Of a stretch of DNA of 64,000 bases, positions 55,601 through 63,136 are shown piece after piece (the first letter of the stretch is position 1; each line of letters begins with the position of its first letter). Made by a program: the position numbers and the translations under genes. The notes under the pieces were generated by a model. It had not been told where the DNA came from, searched no databases, and was given only the letters and a program-made list of their open reading frames with translations. This DNA comes from Acidobacteriota bacterium (GTDB lineage Bacteria; Acidobacteriota; Terriglobia; Acidiferrales; UBA7541): positions 24,906 to 88,905 of the forward strand of contig QHZD01000030.1 of NCBI GenBank assembly GCA_003225315.1, read 5' to 3'.

Positions 55601-56137
55601 AAACGATGCAATGGCTTCGTCATATTTCTGCAGTTGCGAGTACAAGTAGCCGGCAAAATAATAGGCGTCTGCTTCGTTGGGCGCGATCTGCGTGACGTGC
55701 TGAAAAGCCGCAATGCCCTCCTCTCCCTCTCCGAGATCTTTGTAGACAAGTCCGAGGTTGTACCAGGCGTAAGCATCTTTAGAAAGTTGTTGCGTTGCCC
55801 CTTCTAGCGCCGCGCGAGCGGGCTCCAGCTTTTGCTGCGCGAGGAGCGAAATGCCCAGGTTTAACCGAGCCACCGCAAATTTCGGATCGGCTTCGAGCGC
55901 TTGCTCAAAATATTTTTGCGCATCCGCGGGTCGCTGCTGGTTCAAGTACGCCACGCCCAGCGTGTTGAGGCGATAGGCGTCCGCTGCGCCGCTGGTCGAT
56001 GGCCCGGGCTTCTTTGCGGCCGCAGCTTTTTCCTGTGCGGACGGCGCGCTGGAACGTACCAATATCGCCGCGCAGCAAGTCAAAATGGAACAAGCAAAAA
56101 TCAACCCCACTGCCCGGCGGTTAGTTGAACGTGTCAA
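52655..56137 (-). CDS. CRTAC1-like protein: TPR, FG-GAP/VCBS repeats, ASPIC/UnbV domain
   Basis: 1160 residues. Signal or anchor helix about 9-28. Four or five TPRs at about 50-205 (LNTLGVAYLNQQRPADAQKYFEQAL). Seven calcium-type FG-GAP/VCBS motifs lie at about 265-610 (for example DYDGDGKPDLFLV, DFDNDGRTDLAVC, DYDHDGDLDLYIT, DYDNDGWIDLVAA). An ASPIC/UnbV domain sits at about 625-705, and a large C-terminal region of unknown fold at about 720-1160. Likely an extracytoplasmic seven-bladed propeller for binding. TTG start; no ATG fits. Divergent from the amidase gene. The function is not known for the family. Confidence 0.87.
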   Translation of the reverse strand: MTRSTNRRAVGLIFACSILTCCAAILVRSSAPSAQEKAAAAKKPGPSTSGAADAYRLNTLGVAYLNQQRPADAQKYFEQALEADPKFAVARLNLGISLLAQQKLEPARAALEGATQQLSKDAYAWYNLGLVYKDLGEGEEGIAAFQHVTQIAPNEADAYYFAGYLYSQLQKYDEAIASFQKGLTLNPFHASSEFGLARALQRKGDVAGAREHLARFQKITTEHLGTPFGAGYGDQGRYSLAELPLNSVVDVPAAIPVRFVAEANAFVSKSAGGSRVEIGPGTGACFFDYDGDGKPDLFLVNGTADGASHLLRNLGDGRFEDVTKEAGIQLTGSGLGCAAGDFDNDGRTDLAVCLNDGVRLLRNKGDGKFEDVTQAAGIRKEKGCVGVTFVDYDHDGDLDLYITIAPDAGPPGTPPHNVLWRNNGNSAFTEVSAETALGVAATGAGVVTTDFNNDRAVDFVIAGGQAGASIYLNPREGKFTPLGGIDFSKEKLPPAVGVVAFDFDKDGWMDLAFTHAGAPGISLWRNLEGKRLERVPLPDFGWQKGWGIAALDYDNDGWIDLVAAGETSSGGELRLLRNLGSKGWGDVTRGVHLDAVKLNQPRAIAVADIDGNGDADLAVTQLGGAPLVLRNEGGNQHNWMSIDLKALNDNKNGIGTKVELYAGTLYQKWEVPGASGYLGQNATPILAGLGSERNAEVVRLLWPTGVPQDEINLASKKVHNITELDRRGSSCPTLFSWNGGEYEFIADMIGPGVVGHWVAPGERDVPDPDEYLKVAARSVKPRNGMLSFRFMEPMEETVYLDQVRLLAVDHPAAYEVFPNERFVSAPPFPNFRVIASHDAHAPIGAWDDKGNDVLPLISKRDRKYVTDFEELPFAGFAKLHWIELDLGAWDQQKPLRLIIDGYTDYFTATSMYAADQAGIKVIPPYVEALDAQGKWVRVVEDMGFPAGLERTMVADLTGKLPSSTRRIRIVNNLKIYWDAIRIDQTPNAPDVRVAQVPLAKAALDFVGYPREIRLKPASDTIYSYSHRSMTGPYARAAGNYTRYGDVFDLLKTSDDRFVVFGSGEGLKLDFDPRQLPALPTGWIRDYFFYADGFEKDLDFYAAHAFTVEPLPRHSLLPYPYPDGRDYPGDVEHLGYQLEYNTRTRSHRMPPSLRYRYSSPN

Positions 56138-56241
56138 AATATTTCATCCTGTCCGCATGAGACGCCCGGATTTAGCCTACGATCCATCCCAGTGCAATTT
56201 TAGGATTCTCACGGCTGCACAACGCATCGTCAACCGTTATT

Positions 56242-56316
56242 ATGCGCGCCGATCGCGTGGCTCGTCGTCGCTTGACCTTCGCGGCATGTGCGCTTACTCT
56301 CGCGCATCGACTATGA
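56242..56316 (+). CDS. Possible short upstream ORF overlapping the amidase start
   Basis: 24 codons, ATG 56242, sequence MRADRVARRRLTFAACALTL near the start, and stop TGA overlapping the amidase ATG by four bases (ATGA, 56313-56316). The Arg-rich then hydrophobic profile resembles a Tat signal that has lost its frame relative to the amidase. It may be a coupling ORF, a remnant of a frameshifted signal peptide, or chance. Confidence 0.25.
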   Translation: MRADRVARRRLTFAACALTLAHRL

Positions 56317-57725
56317 GCATCTTCCCTTACGGCTCGTTAACGGAAATTGCGCAACAAATTCGCTCGAAGAAAATCTCTCCCGTCGAGATCATTGAACTTC
56401 ACCTAAAACGTATTGAGAAGTTGCAGCCGAAACTGAATCCCTTTGTCCACCTGAACGCTGAGGGAGCACGTCGGCAGGCACGCGCGGCCGAGAGCTTGAT
56501 GACACGAGGTGCCCAAGTCGGCCCCCTCTATGGCGTCCCGCTCACCATCAAGAACTGCATCAATGTCGGCGGTTGGCCGTGTTCCGCCGGTTCTATTCTC
56601 CGCAAAGACTACATTGCGAAACAGGACGCTCCGCTCGTCTCACGATTGAAAGCCGCGGGCGCTATCCTCCTCGGCAATACCAACACTCCCGAATTTCTGA
56701 TGGCCTACGAAACTGACAACCTGCTCACTGGAAAAACGAGCAATCCATGGAATTTGGCACATTCCTCAGGTGGCTCGAGCGGGGGTGAAGCCGCCGCGAT
56801 TGCCGCAGGCTGCTCAGCCGGCGGCGTGGGCAGCGATGGCGGCGGCTCCATTCGCGTCCCCGCGCATTTTTGTGGAATCTGCGGACTGAAGCCCACGCCC
56901 GGCCGCGTTCCAGCCGCGGGACATTTTCCGCCAGGCGCCGGCGCTTTTTCCTGGATCGGCGTTGTCGGTCCAATGGCCCGCACCATCGCAGACGTGCGCT
57001 CCCTCTTCGAAGTGATGCTCGGACCGGACGCCGGCGACGCACTCTCCGCTCCAGTTCCCTTGCGTTCGTACAACGAGGCTCAACTTCGCGGCATGCGCAT
57101 CGGAATTCTCGAAAGCGACGCCCTTGGCGTTACAACTGAAGAGACTCGCGCAGCCGTCGCCCAAGCCGCAAAATCGCTGGCCAACCGAAGCTTCGCCGTC
57201 GAACCTTTCCGGCTAAATGGTCTCGATCGCGCGCTCGATCTGTGGTGGTTTTTCTTTGGCCCCGTGATCGGTCATTTGTTCCGTCACAGCATCGCCAGCC
57301 AGGAAGATCAGATCAGCCCGATGCTGCGCGAGTATCTCGCTTTCGCAACCTCCGGATATCCAATCACGCTCGAGCAATTCATGAAAGCCTGCGCGGATCG
57401 GGATTTCCTTCGCGCCGAAATTCTCCGCCAAATGCAGGACACGCCCATATTGCTCTCCCCGGTCTCCACAAGTCCTGCCTTCCGCCACGGCCAGGGAAAC
57501 TACCTCCCCGGCACGGGATACCGCGACACTATGCGATTTTCGCAATGGCTGAACTTGACTGGTTTTCCCGGCGCGTCCGTCCCCGTCGCCCTTTCGAATC
57601 ACGGACTGCCCATCGGCGTTCAAGTGATCGGCCGTCCGTTTGAAGACGAGTTAGTCTTGGCCATCGCAGAAGCCATCGAGCAATCCCGCGGTCACTGGCA
57701 AACGCCCCCGTTGGAAAGTATTTGA
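56313..57725 (+). CDS. Amidase-signature family hydrolase
   Basis: 470 residues. The Ser-cisSer-Lys triad is complete: Lys in PLTIKNCINVGG near 77, cis-Ser in HSSGGSSGGEAAAIAAG near 150, and nucleophile Ser in GVGSDGGGSIRVPAHFCG near 176. Length and the late LTGFPGASVPVALSNHGLPIGVQVIG block match amidases close to GatA and fatty-acid amide hydrolases. It hydrolyses a carboxamide of unknown nature. No gatB or gatC is adjacent, so a role in Gln-tRNA synthesis is unlikely. ATG 56313 is chosen from the family start; an ATG at 56286 is possible. Confidence 0.85.
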   Translation: MSIFPYGSLTEIAQQIRSKKISPVEIIELHLKRIEKLQPKLNPFVHLNAEGARRQARAAESLMTRGAQVGPLYGVPLTIKNCINVGGWPCSAGSILRKDYIAKQDAPLVSRLKAAGAILLGNTNTPEFLMAYETDNLLTGKTSNPWNLAHSSGGSSGGEAAAIAAGCSAGGVGSDGGGSIRVPAHFCGICGLKPTPGRVPAAGHFPPGAGAFSWIGVVGPMARTIADVRSLFEVMLGPDAGDALSAPVPLRSYNEAQLRGMRIGILESDALGVTTEETRAAVAQAAKSLANRSFAVEPFRLNGLDRALDLWWFFFGPVIGHLFRHSIASQEDQISPMLREYLAFATSGYPITLEQFMKACADRDFLRAEILRQMQDTPILLSPVSTSPAFRHGQGNYLPGTGYRDTMRFSQWLNLTGFPGASVPVALSNHGLPIGVQVIGRPFEDELVLAIAEAIEQSRGHWQTPPLESI

Positions 57726-57736
57726 TTCTGCTTCTC

Positions 57737-58996
57737 CTACGGCTCAGGTTCGCGCCTCAGCTCTGGATTCGGCACGCGATTTTTTTCGCGCGACTCCCGC
57801 TCCTTGCCTAATTGAGTATCCAGTTTCTTCTGCGCCAGCGCGAACTCCGCTTTCGCCTCATTCTCCCGTCCGAGCTGTGCCAATATTCGGCCCCGCAAAA
57901 AGTGCCCGCCTGCGATATCCGGCGCAAGATGCAGCGCCGCGTCGATCATTTTCAGAGCTGGCTCTAGCTTTTGCTGCTTCTGATAAATCTTAGCCAACCC
58001 GGCGTACGCGCTAGCCATTTTGGAATCTCGCCTTAGCGCTTCGCGAAACGATATCTCCGCATCCTCGTCCTTGCCCAAGCGCGTGTATAGTGCGCCGAGT
58101 TGGTCGTAGTTGTCCGCCAAGTCTGGCTCGAGTGCGATATCGCGCCGAAACTCCGTTTCCGCCCGTTCGTCCGCTCCCGCTCGCATGTACGCAACTCCCA
58201 AATTCATATGAATGAAAGGAAGATTGCGATTCAGCGCCGCCGCTTTCTCCAACTCCGAAGTTGCTTCCGGAATTTCATCCCGGTTCAAATAAGCCTTTCC
58301 CAGTATCAAGTGAAATTCCGCCGTCCCGCCGCCGACCGCGATCATACGGCTGAGGATTTTCTCGTCGAAGCTTTTTTGACCGGATTCCACGGCGGCAATG
58401 TCGAGCAGATACAAGTACAGCACGTCATTGGACTTTTCCGCCCACAGCGGTTCGAGCACTGTCACGGCCTCCGCATATTTTTTCGTGAACACTTGGCAGA
58501 GTCCCAGAAGATAACGCGCCTGTTGCGAGTCCGGCTGGTTTCGCAAGACGGACGTGAACGGTGCAATCGCCGCGGCATAATTGCCACGCCGGTACTCGAC
58601 GAGGCCGATGTTCAGCCGGATCCCGGCCATTTTTGGTTCGAGCTTCTCGGCTTTTCGCAGCAGCGCGATTGCCCGGTCCCATTCCTTGCGCCGCATAGCG
58701 ATCACGCCAAGATTGGCATAAGCGGAGCCGGCGCGCGGGTCAACCAACAGCACTTGACGAAAGGCCGCTTCTGCGGCATCGAGGTCCCCCGCCTGAAGCG
58801 CCATTTGCCCTTTCGCAAACAATGCCTGCGCATCCACGGGCTGCTTGACGCCCACCGGCGTCGAACTGGATTGCGGCTTTACGCCGTTTCTCGTCGCTGG
58901 CCGCACGCAAACGGACCCGGCCGCAACCAGCGCGAGACCGATCGCCAGAACGTATTTCTGTTTGTCGCCTCTCCTGTAATCTGCGCCCATCGGCAT
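57737..58996 (-). CDS. Secreted or anchored TPR protein
   Basis: 419 residues. Hydrophobic segment at about 14-31 (YVLAIGLALVAAGSVCV), which could be a signal anchor or a lipoprotein-like signal. About nine TPR units follow from 55 to 390 (ALFAKGQMALQAGDLDAAEAAFRQVL, GSAYANLGVIAMRRKEWDRAI, AFIHMNLGVAYMRAGADERAE-like). Charged C terminus. It probably binds proteins in the periplasm or at the membrane. It is convergent with the amidase, with only 11 bases between stops, and divergent from the receptor at 59323. Confidence 0.8.
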   Translation of the reverse strand: MPMGADYRRGDKQKYVLAIGLALVAAGSVCVRPATRNGVKPQSSSTPVGVKQPVDAQALFAKGQMALQAGDLDAAEAAFRQVLLVDPRAGSAYANLGVIAMRRKEWDRAIALLRKAEKLEPKMAGIRLNIGLVEYRRGNYAAAIAPFTSVLRNQPDSQQARYLLGLCQVFTKKYAEAVTVLEPLWAEKSNDVLYLYLLDIAAVESGQKSFDEKILSRMIAVGGGTAEFHLILGKAYLNRDEIPEATSELEKAAALNRNLPFIHMNLGVAYMRAGADERAETEFRRDIALEPDLADNYDQLGALYTRLGKDEDAEISFREALRRDSKMASAYAGLAKIYQKQQKLEPALKMIDAALHLAPDIAGGHFLRGRILAQLGRENEAKAEFALAQKKLDTQLGKERESREKNRVPNPELRREPEP

Positions 58997-59120
58997 TCAG
59001 TGTCAGTCAGTCTCCGAGGGATTTCAAGAAGGCTCTGTGCTCTTGCCTTGCGTAACTCTCTATATTCCACAGATTCCGCAGCCGCACCTGCTATAACTCG
59101 CATCGGCCTGAATTTATCCC

Positions 59121-59149
59121 TTGACACCAGCCCTCAAATGCACTATTAA
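59121..59149 (+). promoter_or_regulatory. Sigma70-like promoter of the second Oar-like receptor gene
   Basis: TTGACA (59121-59126, exact consensus), 17-nt spacer, TATTAA (59144-59149). The 5' leader to 59323 would be about 165 bases and includes the direct repeats at 59214-59250. Confidence 0.55.
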
Positions 59150-59213
59150 CTCGTTTTAATAGACAGATTCGGTGCGTTGCCTGCAGTCGTCGAGTGGTGG
59201 AGGCTGTGTCCGA

Positions 59214-59250
59214 TCAGGGGTGCTTTTCGTGCGGATGACTTCAGGGGTGC
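59214..59250 (+). repeat. 10-bp direct repeat in the receptor leader
   Basis: TCAGGGGTGC occurs at 59214-59223 and again at 59241-59250, 27 bases apart start to start. It lies in the presumed 5' leader of the receptor; it may be a binding site or chance. The rest of 58997-59322 shows only the promoter. Confidence 0.4.
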
Positions 59251-59322
59251 CACTTCAGCCCTCCGCACTAGCCCATGCATCTCACGTCTCCCCAAGTTCG
59301 AATCTCGCTTGGAGGTCTTAAC

Positions 59323-62300
59323 GTGAAGGGAAACTCAGACTTATCCAATCCTCAAAAGAACATGTTGGGAGCCGCGTGGCTTGCGTTCGTCGGTCTAATC
59401 CTTGCGCTGGCCCTCCCCCTCGCCTCGCACGCCCAGGACACCGGCTACATCAGCGGCACGGTCACCGATAAGTCCGGCGCTGCCGTCGTCAGCGCAGAGG
59501 TTGTCATCACCAACACCGCTGGCAGTTTAACGCGCACGACCACCACAAACTCTGACGGCGCTTACGTCGTCGCCGGTTTGCCAGGTAGCACCTATAACCT
59601 CGTCGTAACCGCAAAAGGCTTCCAGAAATACTCGGCCAGCAAAGTCGTGCTGGACGTCGCCCAGAAAATTCGCGTTGACGTGCAGTTGACCGTGGGCGCC
59701 GTTACTGAAGTAGTGGAAGTAACCGGCGAAAGCGTCGCTCAGGTGGAAACCCAATCCTCCGCCCTCACTGCGACCGTGACTGGCAAACAAATCGATCAGC
59801 TCATGCTGAACGGCCGTAATTTCACCCAGCTCGTCACTCTGACTCCTGGGGTTGTCAACCAGACCGGCTCGGATGAAGGCAAGGTCGGCATCTATGGCAA
59901 CGTCGCTTACAGCATGAACGGCGGCCGTACCGAATACAACAACTGGGAGCTCGACGGTGGCGACAACATGGACAATGGCTCCAACGCCACGCTGAACGTT
60001 TACCCCAACCCCGAAGCCATCGCTGAATTCAAAGTCCTCACCTCCAACTATGGCGCGCAATATGGTCGCAACGGCTCCGGAACCGTCGAAGTGGAAACCA
60101 AGAGTGGCGGCGCCTCCTTCCACGGCAGTGGCTTCGAGTATCTGCGCAATGATTTCTTCAACGCTAAATCATGGGCAGAAGGAGCCGACCCCACTGCTAA
60201 GAAGGCTTCCTACAAGAAGCACGATTATGGCTACACCGTGGGCGGACCGGTTTTTATTCCCAACCATTACAATTCGGACAAAAAGAAAACCTTCTTCTTC
60301 TTCTCCGAGGAATGGCGGAAGGAGAGCAATACCTCCTCGGCACCCTCGTCGGACGTCTCCACCACGCCAAACGTTCCTTCCGATGCCGAGCGAACCGGGA
60401 ACTTCAGTGACCTCTGTCCGACGATCCCGGCTGGGCAAACGACCACCACTTTCCAACCCACAGCATTTCCGGATTGCCCTGCGACGAACCCAGGAGCAGC
60501 CACTCTTAACACTTTTCCCAACAACAGCGTTACGCCAACGGCAGTCGGTACCGCCCTCTTGGCCCTGATTCCCAAGGCCATTCCCGGCTTTACTGTTGGT
60601 GGCTTCCCTGCATTCCATCAGACGATCTCGACACCGACCACCTGGCGCGAAGAGCTCGTTCGAATTGATCACAACCTCACCAACAACTATCGCTTGACCT
60701 TCCGTTACATCCATGACTCTTGGCAGACGGTCGTGCCGAGCCCGTTGTGGGGCAATGGAACCACCAATTTTCAGAACGTCACGACAAACTTCGTTGGCCC
60801 GGGGTCAAGCTTCGTGGCTCGTCTGAACGCGAATATTTCGCCGACACTCCTCAATGAATTCGTAGCCAGCTATACGGGCGACCACATTTTTCTCACTACA
60901 GGCGGACCGGTGGCGCTACCCGCCGGCTTCGCGATGGGCGCGATATTCAACAATGGCTTCGGCGGAAAGCTTCCAGCAATCGACCTAAGTGGCAACGCGG
61001 CCTATGGCGGCGGCTTCGGGCAGGATAGCGGCTACTTTCCGTGGCATAACGCCAACCCTACTTACACTTATCGCGACAACATGACCAAGATCCGCGGCAC
61101 TCACACCATGCAATTCGGCGCATACATCGTATTTGCGCAGAAGAACGAGGCCAACTCTCCCAACGTCCAGGGCATTCTGACTTTTGACACCGGCGACGCG
61201 AATGTCACAACGGGCAACGCCTTCGCCGATCTCCTGCTGGGAAACGTCGCGAGCTACCAGCAATGGACCGCGGAAAAGCAGTACTACGACCGGTACAGAA
61301 TCGTGGAGCCTTACTTCCAAGACGACTGGCGCATAACCAAACGCCTCACCCTGAATCTTGGCTTGCGCGTCAGCTTGTATGGAACTTATCGCGAGCGCTA
61401 CCGGCAGGCCTTCAACTTTGACCCTACCGCTTTCAACCCGGCCAACTCGCCCGTCTTCAATCTCAATGATGGCTCTCTCCAGCAGAACGCCGGGAACACT
61501 GCCAATCCGCTAAACGGCTTCGTGCAGTGCGGAGGAAAGGGAGGAACACTTCCTCTCGTGCCAGGGTCGAATTTCCCCACCGTTAGCGTTGGATCCTCTT
61601 CCAACGCTGGCTGTCTGAAAGGCCATCTCTTCAATCCAGCACCACGGATTGGATTCGCGTTTGATCCCAAGGGTGACAGCAAGATGGCCATCCGCGGCGG
61701 GTACGGTATCTTCTACGAACATACCAACGGCAACGAAGGCAACACGGAATCCCTTGAAGGCTCCCCGCCCCTCGTTCTTTCCGCGACCCAGTCCAACGTC
61801 GCTGTGGGACTTAACGGATGCCCCGCCGGGCCGAATGGCGGCTACGCATGCATCGGTGCAAATGGGGGAGCAATTCCATTCTTTCCGCTTACGGTCGTTT
61901 CCATTCCGAACAAGGCCATTTGGCCTTACGTTCAACAATGGAACTTGAGCGTCCAGAAAGAACTGCCCTACCACTTTGTGCTGTCGACCGCGTACGTCGG
62001 AAGCAAAGGTACGCATCTGACCCTGCTTAGCAACGCCAACCAGCTTCTGCCAGTGCCTGCGTCGGCGAATCCTTACACGAAGGGCGAACCGATCATCACA
62101 GCTTCAGACCCAAACGGCACGGGTCTGCCTGCTAACACCGTTTGTCCTGTCCCCAACACCTCCGGTAACCTCGTGGGAGGCTCAGTAAATGGCGCGGCCG
62201 TTTCCGGCCAGGTGGCCCGCAATCTTGCGGTTGCTTGCGGGACTGTGATCAGCAATGCTTCGGTTCGTACCGCATTCCCTGGATTCAACAACATCAACAC

Positions 62301-63045
62301 GCTTAGGGACGAGGCGAATTCCATCTATCATTCCCTACAGGCAGGATTACAGCGCACCGTGGGGGACCTCACGTTGAGCATGGCCTACACCTACAGTCAC
62401 TCAATAGACGATTCCTCCGACCGCAGCGACACCGCGTTCGTCAATGCCTACGACTTTGCCGCCAATCGCGCCAGCTCGAATTTCGACCTGCGCCATAACC
62501 TCGCCATCAGCTACGTCTACGGCCTCCCGTTTTTCAAGGGCAGTGGGTTCTCCCATGCGCTCCTGGGCGGTTGGCAGATATCCGGTATAACCGTCGCCCA
62601 GTCAGGGACACCCTTCAGCGTAACCACCAATGGCTTAGATGCTTTCGGCGACAACGCTGGCGTGGGGAATGGCACAGGTACCGGCTCCCGGCCTGATTTG
62701 GTGGGCAATCCACGTTCCGGGTTTTCCGCCAATCAGGATCCAAGCGAGCGCGGACCGCTCGCCTACAATCCAGCGGCCTTCGCCGTGCCCAGAGGCCTAA
62801 CCTTCGGCACTGTCGGGCGCAACACCCTGACATTGCCTGGACGTCTCAACTTCGACTTCGGCCTCTTCAAGAAGTTCCCGATTAACGAGAAGACTGGATT
62901 CGATTTCCGCTGGGAAAACTTTAACCTCTTCAATCACACCCAGTTCAATCAGGTCAACGGAGACCTTGGCCCGAGTAGCTTCCTGCACTTGACCAACACT
63001 CACGATGGGCGCCGGATGCAACTCGGTCTCCGGTTTTATTTCTAA
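59323..63045 (+). CDS. Oar-like TonB-dependent receptor with carboxypeptidase-regulatory domain
   Basis: 1240 residues. Signal peptide to about residue 38 (LGAAWLAFVGLILALALPLASHAQ). CarboxypepD_reg domain at about 40-125 (GYISGTVTDKSGAAVVSAEVVI, GAYVVAGLPGSTYNLVV). Plug near 150-270 (IDQLMLNGRNFTQLVTLTPGV; YSMNGGRTEYNNWELDGGDNMDNGS), then the long barrel ending in QLGLRFYF. GTG 59323 follows GGAGGT at seven bases; the longer frame from 59275 is rejected. It shares architecture with the receptor at 39493-43035 but differs clearly in sequence. A perfect terminator follows. Confidence 0.9.
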   Translation: MKGNSDLSNPQKNMLGAAWLAFVGLILALALPLASHAQDTGYISGTVTDKSGAAVVSAEVVITNTAGSLTRTTTTNSDGAYVVAGLPGSTYNLVVTAKGFQKYSASKVVLDVAQKIRVDVQLTVGAVTEVVEVTGESVAQVETQSSALTATVTGKQIDQLMLNGRNFTQLVTLTPGVVNQTGSDEGKVGIYGNVAYSMNGGRTEYNNWELDGGDNMDNGSNATLNVYPNPEAIAEFKVLTSNYGAQYGRNGSGTVEVETKSGGASFHGSGFEYLRNDFFNAKSWAEGADPTAKKASYKKHDYGYTVGGPVFIPNHYNSDKKKTFFFFSEEWRKESNTSSAPSSDVSTTPNVPSDAERTGNFSDLCPTIPAGQTTTTFQPTAFPDCPATNPGAATLNTFPNNSVTPTAVGTALLALIPKAIPGFTVGGFPAFHQTISTPTTWREELVRIDHNLTNNYRLTFRYIHDSWQTVVPSPLWGNGTTNFQNVTTNFVGPGSSFVARLNANISPTLLNEFVASYTGDHIFLTTGGPVALPAGFAMGAIFNNGFGGKLPAIDLSGNAAYGGGFGQDSGYFPWHNANPTYTYRDNMTKIRGTHTMQFGAYIVFAQKNEANSPNVQGILTFDTGDANVTTGNAFADLLLGNVASYQQWTAEKQYYDRYRIVEPYFQDDWRITKRLTLNLGLRVSLYGTYRERYRQAFNFDPTAFNPANSPVFNLNDGSLQQNAGNTANPLNGFVQCGGKGGTLPLVPGSNFPTVSVGSSSNAGCLKGHLFNPAPRIGFAFDPKGDSKMAIRGGYGIFYEHTNGNEGNTESLEGSPPLVLSATQSNVAVGLNGCPAGPNGGYACIGANGGAIPFFPLTVVSIPNKAIWPYVQQWNLSVQKELPYHFVLSTAYVGSKGTHLTLLSNANQLLPVPASANPYTKGEPIITASDPNGTGLPANTVCPVPNTSGNLVGGSVNGAAVSGQVARNLAVACGTVISNASVRTAFPGFNNINTLRDEANSIYHSLQAGLQRTVGDLTLSMAYTYSHSIDDSSDRSDTAFVNAYDFAANRASSNFDLRHNLAISYVYGLPFFKGSGFSHALLGGWQISGITVAQSGTPFSVTTNGLDAFGDNAGVGNGTGTGSRPDLVGNPRSGFSANQDPSERGPLAYNPAAFAVPRGLTFGTVGRNTLTLPGRLNFDFGLFKKFPINEKTGFDFRWENFNLFNHTQFNQVNGDLGPSSFLHLTNTHDGRRMQLGLRFYF

Positions 63046-63058
63046 CTCAGCCTCAACC

Positions 63059-63097
63059 AAAAGGGGCGGCCCGACTGGTCGAGCCGCCCCTTTTTTT
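63059..63097 (+). terminator. Intrinsic terminator of the second receptor gene
   Basis: AAAAGGGGCGGC (63059-63070) pairs with GCCGCCCCTTTT (63083-63094), followed by more T. 14 bases past the stop. Confidence 0.9.
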
Positions 63098-63136
63098 CAT
63101 CGAATCCCTGTTCCCTTTCCTTTCGGATGGAGTAAA

